Shown piece by piece: positions 23,810 to 33,400 of a stretch of DNA of 39,046 nucleotides. A program made the position numbers and the translations under genes. Source of the DNA: JBFHER01 sp041584055. Lineage in GTDB: Bacteria > Bacteroidota > Bacteroidia > Bacteroidales > UBA5342. How positions within the stretch are numbered: position 1 is the first letter of the stretch; each line of letters starts with the position of its first letter. Location of the stretch: NCBI GenBank assembly GCA_041584055.1, contig JBFHER010000005.1, positions 1 through 39,046 on the forward strand, written 5' to 3'. The notes under the pieces were generated by a model that was given only the letters and a program-made list of their open reading frames with translations, ran no database searches and was not told the origin of the DNA.

Positions 23810-25267
23810 TTATTTTTTTAAGCGGATCAGTGCGGTTGTAATGCTTTGACCTGGTGCTATATAGTTTAACATGTTTTTACTGATAGTCGGTGTTTTATTT
23901 AATAAATTACAATCTTCATTTTGACTTGTTCTATACATAACGATGTGTTTAGAAACGTGACTAAAAAGAGAAAAATCTGTCTTAAAGTGTTTTTCATCTT
24001 CACTTTGGTTTAAGATGACCATCACCAACTCATGTCCATCGGGACTGATGGCTGTCAGCACCCGATCATCACCTGAATCAACAATGGCGTAACCTTGTTT
24101 TATAAATCTTGTTACCTGCATGCGTACATAGAAGTTTTTCATGATTACAAAGTTCTCATCCATGGTATGGCTGTTTAACAGTCCCCAGGAATTACTGCGA
24201 ACTTCCAATACCTGCCAGTCAAGCCACGCAGGGGTTCTCAGGTATTTTAAATCATCAAAGAGGCGTTGTGTTAGCCCGAGGTTACTTGCAAGCCCCCTTC
24301 CCGGAATTTTGATCGGCCCAGATTCTGATTGCCAAAGCGGAAGCCCGATGCGATCAGCCAGAGAACGGGCAATCTTACGTTCTTCATTTGAACCGTCATA
24401 GGTGTGCGTATTAACTTGCCCTAATATACCGGGAATGTCTTTTTCCTCTAAATAGCCTTCCATTGTTTTTATAAATCCTGCCAAATCTGTTTCGTCGGAA
24501 GCAGACAGAATCGTATTTAAACCGGATGCCTTTAATTTGGGATAAAGAATACGCAGTAGGTCTATTTGCGAACTAACATCAAAATGGCATCCTTCCTGTC
24601 CCCCAAGATTTTTCCAATAGCTGGTCAGCGGCTCATTGAAGGGTTCCAGTGTTTTAAAAGTGATGTTAAAGGAATCTTTATAAAACTGACACACATCCAG
24701 TAAATAATTGCAAAAGGCTTCGTAATATGTAGGTTTTAAATTGTCTGCCGAGGCGGGCGTATTGCCCGATGAGCAGCCACTGTATGTCATCCAGTAGGGG
24801 GCCGAATTAGAAAATGCTTCTAGCACAATGTCGGGTCGTTTTTCTCTAAGCTTCAGCATTATTTTACGTTGACCTGCATCTGCATCCCAATTGTATGGTG
24901 CTCCTTCAGATACCTTAAAACCTTCCATCTCAGCTCTGATGCCTTTCCCTTTGGCCATATGACCGGGCTTGTCTTGGCGTGAATAGTGGCCTGGATGATC
25001 TCCGCCACCAATGTTGTAGCGGAAGATATTCATATTAAGATGATCAGTGGAAGTAATCAAATCTATGATTTCGTCAATTTTGGCTTCATTTTCCCACTGA
25101 CCGGCCATATGTGCCCACCAGCAAAGCGACGTTCCCCAACCTTCTATCGTTTGATATTGTAAATCCGGGTTAGGTTTTGAAATTATTATTGCCTGAGAAA
25201 ATAGATTAGGAAAGAAAAACAAACCAAAACTCCAAATAAGAATCGTTTTTTTTAAATTGTGAATCAT
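23810..25267 (-). CDS. Glycoside hydrolase family 30 enzyme, secreted
   Basis: This 485-residue protein has a signal peptide (about 1-25, ending LFFFPNLFSQA). The GH30 barrel follows with TIEGWGTSLCWWAHM near residue 40, the acid/base in LEPFNEP (Glu212) and the nucleophile in LWQSESGP (Glu315). The C-terminal beta domain (about 390-485, LTAISPDGHELVMVILNQ) is the usual GH30 side domain. The WGTSLCWWA segment recalls the endo-beta-1,6-galactanase subgroup, so a galactan substrate is a reasonable guess, but glucosylceramidase- or xylanase-type activity cannot be excluded. No SusC/SusD genes are adjacent. Confidence 0.9.
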   Translation of the reverse strand: MIHNLKKTILIWSFGLFFFPNLFSQAIIISKPNPDLQYQTIEGWGTSLCWWAHMAGQWENEAKIDEIIDLITSTDHLNMNIFRYNIGGGDHPGHYSRQDKPGHMAKGKGIRAEMEGFKVSEGAPYNWDADAGQRKIMLKLREKRPDIVLEAFSNSAPYWMTYSGCSSGNTPASADNLKPTYYEAFCNYLLDVCQFYKDSFNITFKTLEPFNEPLTSYWKNLGGQEGCHFDVSSQIDLLRILYPKLKASGLNTILSASDETDLAGFIKTMEGYLEEKDIPGILGQVNTHTYDGSNEERKIARSLADRIGLPLWQSESGPIKIPGRGLASNLGLTQRLFDDLKYLRTPAWLDWQVLEVRSNSWGLLNSHTMDENFVIMKNFYVRMQVTRFIKQGYAIVDSGDDRVLTAISPDGHELVMVILNQSEDEKHFKTDFSLFSHVSKHIVMYRTSQNEDCNLLNKTPTISKNMLNYIAPGQSITTALIRLKK

Positions 25268-25629
25268 ATCAGATCTAAAATGTATTTATAAATGCTATGC
25301 AAATTACCAATTTATTCCTTAAGTGCGGGTGCATTAAGTTGGAATGTTGCACTTTTTTTGATCAGGACGGATTAGTCGTATTTATAAAACAGGAATTTAA
25401 AGTTATCAATTTTTGAACCCTTACCGTTAAGTTTGAGAATGCCTTTTTCATTTCTTTTATATTAAATTTGAAATTCTGTATTCAAATAACTCGGGATCTT
25501 TGACTGTATTTTATTTCAACCAAATTCTTCATACATTTGATACGCCAATAGGATTGCGGATAAATTTACCAGGAAGACGTTTAATTGGCTAAACAACAAC
25601 TAAAACCTCACAGGGAAAACATCGTAGAA
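25268..25629. other. Divergent intergenic region
   Basis: This 362-bp region separates the GH30 and MG2/TonB-plug genes. A TACATTTG box at 25532-25539 is the only promoter-like element seen and has no -33 partner. A TTG-initiated 15-codon extension of the next gene from 25585 is not used here. Confidence 0.4.
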
Positions 25630-28041
25630 ATGAAAATTAACTTGCAATCAATGCTTGTTCTCATTTTGAGATTTTTAATATTGGCGAGCTTTGGCTTTAC
25701 AATTGTTTCAGATTCAGATAAGGGAACACAACAACTGGTAAGTACATCCAACCTTTTTAATTTACGATTCCCACAGGAAAGGGTATACCTGCATTTGGAC
25801 AGACCATCCTACTGGGTAGATGAGGATATTTGGTTTAAAGCATATGTGAAAAATTCTCCGATCAATGAATGTAATTTGTATGTTGAGTTAATAAACCCTT
25901 CTGGTACTGTGGTCCTCAGAAATACCTGCTGGGTACAAAATGGACTATCCTATGGTGATATGCATTTGCCAGACACACTCACGAGCGGGATATACCAATT
26001 GCGCGCATATACAAACTGGATGCGAAATTTTGACAATCAATGGTTCTTTTGTGAGGAATTGGTGGTTTCAAATCCGGCAAATACACAAAGACCCGGTGAA
26101 GTAATTCGATTAAAAACGAGGCACATTGATCTGCAGTTCTTTCCGGAAGGTGGGTCATTTGTTACTGGGGTTAAAAATAAGGTCGCTTTTAAGGCGGTTG
26201 ATAACAATGGAAAAGGAATTGATTTTTCGGGCCATCTTACAGATGGCGCCGGCAACCCTGTAGCAGAAGTTGAAAGTCGTTTTAAAGGCATTGGCAGTAT
26301 TGTTTTTACACCTGAAAAAGGGAAACGTTATACTGTGGAAGCCATATTTCCAGGCAATGTGCGCAAGTCAGAAAGTTTACCTAAGGCAAAAGATGAAGGT
26401 GTCACATTGTCCATAAACAGTCTGGACTCCACCCAAATTGAAGTTCAAATATATAGTAAATTCACTGCCATAGATGTTGAAAATGAATATTTACTGATTG
26501 GGCAGTCTGGTGGCTATATTTGCTATCAGAAAAGACTCAAAACAGACAATGGCGTGAACGTTCAGAGAATTGATAAAAACAAATTGCCGGGTGGGATCAT
26601 ACAATTTACGCTTTTTGATTCCAATTTAGTTCCACTTTGCGAACGACTGGTTTATAACAAACCAAAAGACCTTATTAAACTGCTTATAAAAACAGAAAAA
26701 CAAGCGTATAAACCTCATGAGAAAGTTAAACTTGGCGTTGCCGCAATCGCACAAAGTGGGAAAGCCTGTTTGTCTAACCTTTCTATATCGGTTTACAATA
26801 CAACGAAAAATTTAACCGAAAATGATTATCCGAATAATCTGTACACGCATTTTTTACTCAATTCGGAATTAAAGGGAAATATTGAGAGTCCGGGCTATTA
26901 TATTAAGGATGACAGTTTAAGTACCCAGTTGGCGCTGGATAATTTATTATTGACACATGGTTACCGGGAATTTAATTGGGAAGTAGTTCTGAACGGAGCT
27001 TATCCGGAAATAAAATTTCAACCGGAATCTTCTATCCAGTTAAAAGGGAGGGTGGTGTCGTCAGCCACAAACACACCAGTTGCAAATGGGAAAGTAACCA
27101 TGATGACTGTGAAAGGATTGCTGGAAACATATGAAACACAAACAGATTCTTTGGGCAACTTTGTATTTCAAGACCTCTTTTTTTACGATACCCTTTTTGT
27201 TTCATTGCAAGCGCTAAACAAACGCAGAAACCGGAATACCATTATCGAGATTGATGCTAACGTTGAATCATCACCTAAAACATCAAGCGATGTTCCAACG
27301 TACGAATATTCTGATAGTACACTACAGAAATTCACAAACTTAAATGAAATCCGAAGCATTCAGGTTAAAAAGAAATGGGGCTTCGAAGATACTATCATTA
27401 TGCAGGAGCTTAATGTTGTCGCACATAAAAAAGAAAAAGATGAGCACCCAAAAATCTATACAAACGTTGGAACGGTTTATGATGTTAATTTAAATGATTC
27501 ACGTTCTGGTTCTATTTTAGATGCAATCGAAGGGATTATTCCTGGAGTATATAAGGAAAATGAAAGTTTTTATGCAAGAGGGCAAAGTGTGAAATTCTAT
27601 ATGGATAACATGGAGGTTGGTGTGGATGTGCTTGAGCAGTTTCCGGTTGAGTTAATTGATAAAGTTGAATATGTAAAAATGCCCATTACTGTTGGCATCA
27701 ATTATTCTGGTGGAATTATTTTTATATACCCCAAAAGAGGGATGAAAAATACTGTACCCCCAAATGAAATGTCAAGGGGTATGGAGAGTGTGAAGATCAT
27801 TGGCTATTCGGTTAGCCGAAAATTTTATTCTCCTAAATATGATGAAGCCAACGCTGTGGAAAATAAAGTTGATTATAGAAACACTCTGTACTGGAATCCG
27901 GTATTAAGAACAGACTCAACGGGCATTGCAGTTACAGGTTTTTATAACAGTGATGAGGTTGGTGAAATTAAAATTGTTGTAGAAGGCCTTACTTCAGATG
28001 GCAAGTTGTGCAGGGGGGTATCAGGATACAGTGTTAAATAG
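25630..28041 (+). CDS. MG2-like / carboxypeptidase-regulatory / TonB-plug surface protein without barrel
   Basis: The 803-residue protein has an N-terminal hydrophobic signal (MLVLILRFLILASFGFT). It opens with an MG2-like macroglobulin domain at about 45-160 (ERVYLHLDRPSYWVDEDIWF; LTSGIYQLRAYTNWM). Further beta domains follow to about 470. A carboxypeptidase-regulatory-like fold is at about 480-565 (LKGRVVSSATNTPVANGKVT). A TonB plug-like domain is at about 610-710 (SILDAIEGIIPGVYKENE; KFYMDNMEVGVDVLEQF). It ends with a beta domain and has no outer-membrane barrel, so it is not a receptor. Such proteins are common in Bacteroidota and are thought to be periplasmic or outer-membrane associated. 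Their role is unknown. I chose ATG 25630 because it places the signal peptide at the N-terminus. Confidence 0.85.
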   Translation: MKINLQSMLVLILRFLILASFGFTIVSDSDKGTQQLVSTSNLFNLRFPQERVYLHLDRPSYWVDEDIWFKAYVKNSPINECNLYVELINPSGTVVLRNTCWVQNGLSYGDMHLPDTLTSGIYQLRAYTNWMRNFDNQWFFCEELVVSNPANTQRPGEVIRLKTRHIDLQFFPEGGSFVTGVKNKVAFKAVDNNGKGIDFSGHLTDGAGNPVAEVESRFKGIGSIVFTPEKGKRYTVEAIFPGNVRKSESLPKAKDEGVTLSINSLDSTQIEVQIYSKFTAIDVENEYLLIGQSGGYICYQKRLKTDNGVNVQRIDKNKLPGGIIQFTLFDSNLVPLCERLVYNKPKDLIKLLIKTEKQAYKPHEKVKLGVAAIAQSGKACLSNLSISVYNTTKNLTENDYPNNLYTHFLLNSELKGNIESPGYYIKDDSLSTQLALDNLLLTHGYREFNWEVVLNGAYPEIKFQPESSIQLKGRVVSSATNTPVANGKVTMMTVKGLLETYETQTDSLGNFVFQDLFFYDTLFVSLQALNKRRNRNTIIEIDANVESSPKTSSDVPTYEYSDSTLQKFTNLNEIRSIQVKKKWGFEDTIIMQELNVVAHKKEKDEHPKIYTNVGTVYDVNLNDSRSGSILDAIEGIIPGVYKENESFYARGQSVKFYMDNMEVGVDVLEQFPVELIDKVEYVKMPITVGINYSGGIIFIYPKRGMKNTVPPNEMSRGMESVKIIGYSVSRKFYSPKYDEANAVENKVDYRNTLYWNPVLRTDSTGIAVTGFYNSDEVGEIKIVVEGLTSDGKLCRGVSGYSVK

Positions 28042-28150
28042 TTTATAATGCTGAAATGCGAAGTTGCATCATGTGGAATTCTTACATTTATAAGTGCCTT
28101 TTTTAAAGTTTATTGCTTTCGCTATTACCAGCGTTTTATGTCAAAACTAT

Positions 28151-30124
28151 TTAGAGGGTGAATAATTCAAATGCCATGTTAACTTGTTCCGGATCTCCCA
28201 AAACATAGACAATGTCATTTGATTCAAAGTGTGTACCTGGTGCAGGATGTTCAATAACTTCCGTACCTCGTTTGACAGCGAGTAATGTAACACCTGTTTT
28301 GGTTCTTAGCTGTATTTCTGATAAAGAGTGACCTTCGGCTTTGGCACCAGCATCCACTTTTATAGCTGAGATGTTTAAATTTGAAAGATCATCAAAAATA
28401 GATGCCCGATTAACAATATCCTTTTCCGAGAATTCACCCAGGCTAAGATTGCGAATATGCGTTAACATGCGATTGATCTCCCGCTGAGGAAACAATTTTT
28501 TTACCAGGACCCGGTTAAATAAATCGATTGCAATCTCAAGTTTTTCAGGCAGTATCTGATCAGCTCCAAGCCTATAAAGCTGCTCAACATTTTCTATGTG
28601 TTTTGCACGTGCAATGATGTATGTTTTTTTGTTGATGAGCCTTACCTTTTCAATAATTGCCATGGATGGGATAAGACTTCCTACCGAAATTACAACAATG
28701 TCAGCAGTATCTACGTGTGCTTTTAGAAGGATGGGTTCATTCACCGCATCCCCATAAACAACCAATTCTTTTTTTTCAATTTTTTCTTTTGCAATCAATG
28801 GATCGAACACAATGGAAACATGATGGATATTATTTAAAGCGGCCATCTTCGACAATTTTAATGCACTGCTATCTTTTCCAATAATCACAAGATGATTTTT
28901 TAAATTGGGGAGTTCTATTTCTTTTAAAGGGAACAGGCCATTCACTAAAAAAGCAGGAAGTGGTAACTTCAATAAGGCATTTGCAAGTGGCAATGACAGT
29001 TTCATTAAAAAAGGTGTTAATGCCATGGTGATGACAGCCACTGCCAGAAACAATTGATAATAGAAATTGTCTAAAATCGCGTTATTAAGTCCTATTTTAG
29101 CCAAAATAAACGAAAATTCACCAACCTGACTCAATGCCAGCCCAACCAAAACCGTTCCTTTGAATGTGTGTCCCAAAATAAATCCTGTTCCACCAGCAAT
29201 GATGGCTTTCAAAGTAAGCACCAATATGACACTTAAAAGTACAAGCGAAAAATTGTGCATCACAAAATTCATATCCAGAAGCATGCCAATGGAGACAAAA
29301 AAGAAGCTTGTAAATGTATCCTTGAATGGGATCAGATTTGAAAAGGCATTATGGCTGTACTGCGATTCTGAGATCATTAAACCGGCTAAAAATGCCCCAA
29401 ATGCCAATGACATTCCCAGTTGCGATGTTAACAGTGCAATTGCCAGACATATCAGAAAAATACTCATCATAAACAGCTCCTGGTTTTTAGTCAAAGCAAT
29501 GAGGTGTAATAGTTTAGGCAACAGCCATTTATTGCCCACATAAATAAAACCAATAATGAGAAAAGCTTTGAGGACGAGCATTAGAATTTCTTTGCTAATA
29601 TCAACGTCATTGTTTCCAAGCAGATTTGAAAATAAGATCAAAGGTACTAATAGTAAATCCTGAAAAATGAGTAACCCCAGGGTGGTTCTTCCGTAGTTTG
29701 AAGAAAGTTCTGACCTTTCCTGCAACAGCTTCAATACAAGTGCAGAACTACTTAAAGCTGTTAGAAATCCAATGAAAATACCTGTTTGCCAATCAAGTCC
29801 ATAGAAGATTGAAACGATGTAAAACACACCTGCAGTGATTGACACCTGGAGTATTCCACCTAAAAACACAATTCGTCTGATTTTGAGAAGGTGTTTTAAT
29901 GAGAATTCCATCCCAATTGTAAACAGTAATAAAACAACTCCAATTTCTGCCAGGATCTCAATTTCATGTTCCCCATGTACAAGTGAAAACAAGTGTGGCC
30001 CGGCAAGAATACCCGTTAACAGGTAACCGACAACAGTGGGGATTTTTATTCTTGTAAAAACCAGATTTACCAGTGTTGATAATGCAAATATTATTACAAT
30101 ATCCTGTAGTATTGCAAATTCCAT
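28151..30124 (-). CDS. CPA2 family monovalent cation:proton antiporter (KefB/KefC-like)
   Basis: The protein has 657 residues. Some twelve membrane helices (about 5-385) form the CPA2 transport domain with LTGILAGPHLFSLV, FLTALSSSALVLKLLQER and LAFGAFLAGLMISES. An RCK_N (TrkA-N) nucleotide-binding domain follows at about 410-530 (HLVIIGKDSSALKLSKMAAL, VVYGDAVNEPILLKA). An RCK_C domain occupies about 570-655 (EGHSLSEIQLRTKTGVTLLA). It should exchange K+ or Na+ for H+ under control of a ligand bound to the RCK domains. The DUF3124 lipoprotein gene lies 20 bp upstream on the same strand, so both are likely co-transcribed. It is convergent with the MG2/plug gene. Confidence 0.94.
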   Translation of the reverse strand: MEFAILQDIVIIFALSTLVNLVFTRIKIPTVVGYLLTGILAGPHLFSLVHGEHEIEILAEIGVVLLLFTIGMEFSLKHLLKIRRIVFLGGILQVSITAGVFYIVSIFYGLDWQTGIFIGFLTALSSSALVLKLLQERSELSSNYGRTTLGLLIFQDLLLVPLILFSNLLGNNDVDISKEILMLVLKAFLIIGFIYVGNKWLLPKLLHLIALTKNQELFMMSIFLICLAIALLTSQLGMSLAFGAFLAGLMISESQYSHNAFSNLIPFKDTFTSFFFVSIGMLLDMNFVMHNFSLVLLSVILVLTLKAIIAGGTGFILGHTFKGTVLVGLALSQVGEFSFILAKIGLNNAILDNFYYQLFLAVAVITMALTPFLMKLSLPLANALLKLPLPAFLVNGLFPLKEIELPNLKNHLVIIGKDSSALKLSKMAALNNIHHVSIVFDPLIAKEKIEKKELVVYGDAVNEPILLKAHVDTADIVVISVGSLIPSMAIIEKVRLINKKTYIIARAKHIENVEQLYRLGADQILPEKLEIAIDLFNRVLVKKLFPQREINRMLTHIRNLSLGEFSEKDIVNRASIFDDLSNLNISAIKVDAGAKAEGHSLSEIQLRTKTGVTLLAVKRGTEVIEHPAPGTHFESNDIVYVLGDPEQVNMAFELFTL

Positions 30125-30144
30125 ATGGGTAAGTTAATGAAGAA

Positions 30145-30669
30145 TTAGTGGACTAAATTGTTTTCTATAGCTTTTGCATCAGTGATAAACGAGATGCCCT
30201 GTTGCCCGTAGGTGCCAATCATTACAGATTGAATCAGCAGCTGATTAGCATTCTTTGTTGCTCCCCACCTGATTATGAAGTTTGCACCTGCACCTCCGGC
30301 CTGCTCATCTTCATGTACAACAAATTCTATTGATTCAAGGGGTATCAGCAATAAGGTTGAATCAATGTATTCTGCCAGAACTGCGCCATAGGAATCATGA
30401 TAGGTTGCTTTGAAGATATAGGCTGAGTCAGTTAGTGAGGTGTTTCTAATGCTAATTGTTGTTGCCAGCATAAAGCGACGTGCTCCATCTCTGTGATAAA
30501 TGTCTGAATATACAGGTAAATAATCTGTCTGATTATACTTTAAGCGATGCAATGGGATGTCAACATACGTGTATTTATGACTGGGATGACTTTGTTTCTT
30601 TATGCGATCCACTTTGTTTTGACCGCATGCTGAAATGAACATTATAATTAGAAAATATATGAATCTCAT
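30145..30669 (-). CDS. DUF3124 lipoprotein
   Basis: This 174-residue protein has a lipoprotein signal, YFLIIMFISACG, with Cys15 as the probable lipid-attached residue. The body has DUF3124 features: YTYVDIPLHRLKYNQTDYLP, VYSDIYHRDGARRFMLATTI and FVVHEDEQAGGAGANFIIRW. The fold is beta-rich and the function unknown. It lies just upstream of the cation antiporter in the same direction, so the two are probably one operon and the lipoprotein may assist or modulate the transporter from the envelope. Confidence 0.85.
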   Translation of the reverse strand: MRFIYFLIIMFISACGQNKVDRIKKQSHPSHKYTYVDIPLHRLKYNQTDYLPVYSDIYHRDGARRFMLATTISIRNTSLTDSAYIFKATYHDSYGAVLAEYIDSTLLLIPLESIEFVVHEDEQAGGAGANFIIRWGATKNANQLLIQSVMIGTYGQQGISFITDAKAIENNLVH

Positions 30670-31255
30670 TGTGTTGATTTTTTTACAAAATAATAAAAAT
30701 CACTCAGATATCGGCACAAACTTTTTTTTATTTCCGTATTAATGATGAGAAATTAAGTGCTTTCTCTAGTTCTGTAGTTACACTTCTTTTTAAATACCAA
30801 CGCTTCAACTGAATTCACATTCAGTAGTTAACAATTTCAGTATGCCTTCGATTAATTCTACTTTTCTTCATTTTTCAAATATATTCTGCTTATATTTGAT
30901 ATTCTGACATCTCGGTTTTTTGTGCTTAAAAAGGAAGTAACAAAGTTTTTGTAAATCACAAATAAGGATCAGAATCATAAATAGAGGCTGCTTTTGGTAT
31001 TTACAACCAACGAATAAACCATCAGCTTAAATAATAGCATGTTCGAGTAACGTTTCCTAATAGAGCTACTATTTAGTAGTGTCTGCAATGTTTTTTTAGA
31101 GAATAATTTTTGGCGGTAGTTTGTGAGCAGCAGATAAGATTACTCTTGCATGCTGATTCCATTGGCAAAACGTTACAATTATCACATTAGAGCTGAATCT
31201 AATTTGTTTTCTAATGTTGGTACAAATGATTAAACATAAATAAAAATAATACAGG
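30670..31255. other. Long intergenic region, divergent promoters
   Basis: These 586 bp separate the DUF3124 lipoprotein from the ATP-grasp/P1 gene. A TATATTTG box at 30891-30898 is visible, far from the rightward start at 31256 and without a -33 partner. I see no coding frame and no strong hairpin. The length is unusual for this genome segment and could hold a small RNA or a long leader, for which I have no positive evidence. Confidence 0.4.
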
Positions 31256-33394
31256 ATGAGAATAACCATTGCCTATAATTTACGAACAGATGACACTGAA
31301 GCAACAGCTGAACTACTATCCGAAGCCGATATTACAAGATTGTATGAGGCAATCAGCAGTTTGCAACACACAGTAACAGTGGTTGAAGTTTCTGGAAAAC
31401 CTAACGAAGTGATTGAACGCCTTCTTGAAAGTGAACCTGACCTTATTTTTAATGTTGCGGAAGGTACAATTGGCAGTTCAAGAGAAGCTTTTTATCCGGG
31501 TTTATATGAACAAATGGGCATTCCGTTTACCGGAGGCAATGCTTCACTTTTGCATCTTAATCTCGATAAGCATCTTGCCAAAACAGTTCTGTCGTCACAC
31601 GGAGTAAGTGTTCCCCGAGGTGTTTTAATAACAGAGAAAGAGCGAAGTTTACCTGACGATTTGGATTATCCGTTGATGATTAAGCCAAATTCAGAAGGGT
31701 CCAGTAAAGGAATTACCCAGGATTCTGTTGTTGAAACAAGGGAACAGGCCATTGACCGAATAAATAAGCTTTTAAGCCATTATCCGGCAGGCTTGGTGGT
31801 TGAAGAGTACATCGATGGACGAGAGCTGAGTGTACCGTTCCTGGAAAGTTTTCCGGGTAAGCTGCTCGACGTTGTAGAGCATACTTTTGACATGGCTAAG
31901 ATTGGTGGAAAATATAATATTTATGATTATGACATGAAGCAGGGTGGGGAGGCAGCAAAGTCGGTAAATGTCATTTGTCCGGCACCCATGAGCGCTGAAG
32001 AAGAAAAAGCCGTTACAAAAATGGCACGGGATGTTTTTAGTATCATGTCCTGTCCTGATGTTGGCAGGGTAGACATTCGATTAAATGCCAAAGGAAAACC
32101 CTATTTTATTGAACTGAACCCTTTACCCAGTTTGCACCCGGTTGCTTCTCTTATGACTGCAGCCAAGTCGCGCGGACTTGAATTTCGGGATGCGCTGCGA
32201 CTGATCATTCGTTCAGCCGCACGTCGTTATGGTTTGGCAATTAAATCTGCCAAGCAAACGAAAAAAGATGACTTTTCATTCGATGTTCCACGCCCTACAG
32301 CAAGAGAACTAGGAATTCAAACAGGCCGCATGCGCCCGGGAATTAATAATGCCATAACTGATGTTAAAGGTGTTCGTGTTGGTCATTTTACCAGGGTTGA
32401 AAATAATGTGATAGTTCCCGGCGGAATAGAAACAACGCATGTCCGTAGTGGTGTGACTGCCATTATGCCGGCCGGACAGACCTATGCAAACAGGATCGCT
32501 GCGGGGGGATTTATATTAAATGGTGTTGGTGAAATGGCTGGTTTAACACAAGTGATAGAAACCGGATGGCTTGAAACACCCATTCTATTAACAAATTCTC
32601 ATTCTGTAGGCCGGGTTCATAATGGTGTTGTTAACCATATGATCAAAAAGCATCCGAAACTTGGTACAGAAACCGATGTTGTTTTACCTGTTGTTGGTGA
32701 AGCAGACGATTCATTCTTAAATGATATAAGGGTGGGTACATGCTCCGCGCAGGACGCCATCAAGGCGATTGAATCTGCCACTACAGGCCCGGTTAAGCAA
32801 GGATCAATTGGTGCAGGTACAGGCATGACAAGCTTTGATTTTGCCGGGGGTATAGGTACTTCTTCCCGGATTTTAAATTTATCCAGGAGCAGTACATTCA
32901 CGGTTGGCGTATTGGTGCTATCTAATTTTGGAAAAATGAGAAATTTCACAATTGATGGTGGTGTTGTTGGCCGTGATTTAGACAAGGAATTTGATATTGC
33001 AGGACGCCGGGAAGTCTCAGAGGGATCGATAATTGTTGTTGTTGCTACTGACATTCCTCTTATTAATAGTCAATTGAACCGTGTTGCAAAACGCGCTGCC
33101 CTCGGGCTTGGACGTACTGGTTCATATGCAGCATCAACAAGTGGTGAAATCATAATTGCTTTTAGCACCGGCAATCGTAAACCAAGGGTTAATACCTCGA
33201 ATAGCAGTTTTATCAACTTAAAATGTATCTCTGACAATAACATTGATATGGTTTATGAAGCAGTTGTAGAAGCAACAGAAGAGGCAGTTATCAATGCCAT
33301 ATTTTGTTCGAACGGTATGGATGGTAGAAAAGAAAGACAATGTCCAGCTGTTCCACAGCAGCGAATCATCGAATTGTTAAACAAGGAAAAATAA
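31256..33394 (+). CDS. Fusion of D-Ala-D-Ala-ligase-type ATP-grasp domain and P1 (DmpA-type) aminopeptidase
   Basis: This 712-residue protein is a fusion. Residues 1-330 form a D-Ala-D-Ala-ligase-like ATP-grasp enzyme: NVAEGTIGSSREAFYPGLYE, YPLMIKPNSEGSSKGI, VVEEYIDGREL and PYFIELNPLPSLHP (Mg and ATP binding). After a basic linker, residues 351-660 form a P1 family peptidase (GRMRPGINNAITDVKGVRVG; LNGVGEMAGL; VLVLSNFGKM). The self-cleavage site is EGSIIVVVATD, Gly590-Ser591. Ser629 and Glu631 lie 38 and 40 residues beyond that serine, as Ser288 and Glu290 do beyond Ser250 in DmpA (my recollection). Cleavage would leave a 122-residue C-terminal chain and keep the ligase on the other. One polypeptide thus carries amide-forming and amide-cleaving units. 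A deacetylase gene follows 6 bp downstream. Confidence 0.9.
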   Translation: MRITIAYNLRTDDTEATAELLSEADITRLYEAISSLQHTVTVVEVSGKPNEVIERLLESEPDLIFNVAEGTIGSSREAFYPGLYEQMGIPFTGGNASLLHLNLDKHLAKTVLSSHGVSVPRGVLITEKERSLPDDLDYPLMIKPNSEGSSKGITQDSVVETREQAIDRINKLLSHYPAGLVVEEYIDGRELSVPFLESFPGKLLDVVEHTFDMAKIGGKYNIYDYDMKQGGEAAKSVNVICPAPMSAEEEKAVTKMARDVFSIMSCPDVGRVDIRLNAKGKPYFIELNPLPSLHPVASLMTAAKSRGLEFRDALRLIIRSAARRYGLAIKSAKQTKKDDFSFDVPRPTARELGIQTGRMRPGINNAITDVKGVRVGHFTRVENNVIVPGGIETTHVRSGVTAIMPAGQTYANRIAAGGFILNGVGEMAGLTQVIETGWLETPILLTNSHSVGRVHNGVVNHMIKKHPKLGTETDVVLPVVGEADDSFLNDIRVGTCSAQDAIKAIESATTGPVKQGSIGAGTGMTSFDFAGGIGTSSRILNLSRSSTFTVGVLVLSNFGKMRNFTIDGGVVGRDLDKEFDIAGRREVSEGSIIVVVATDIPLINSQLNRVAKRAALGLGRTGSYAASTSGEIIIAFSTGNRKPRVNTSNSSFINLKCISDNNIDMVYEAVVEATEEAVINAIFCSNGMDGRKERQCPAVPQQRIIELLNKEK

Positions 33395-33400
33395 GCTAAA

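Noticed and set aside
28036..28152. 9-bp inverted repeat AAATAGTTT/AAACTATTT joining the ends of two convergent genes
   Set aside because: The arms are about 100 bp apart without a T run or GC stem, so it is not a terminator, and AT-rich matches of this size are expected.
30891..30898. TATATTTG as promoter of the ATP-grasp/P1 operon
   Set aside because: It is about 350 bp from the start and has no -33 partner; boxes of this degeneracy occur by chance many times in a window of this size.
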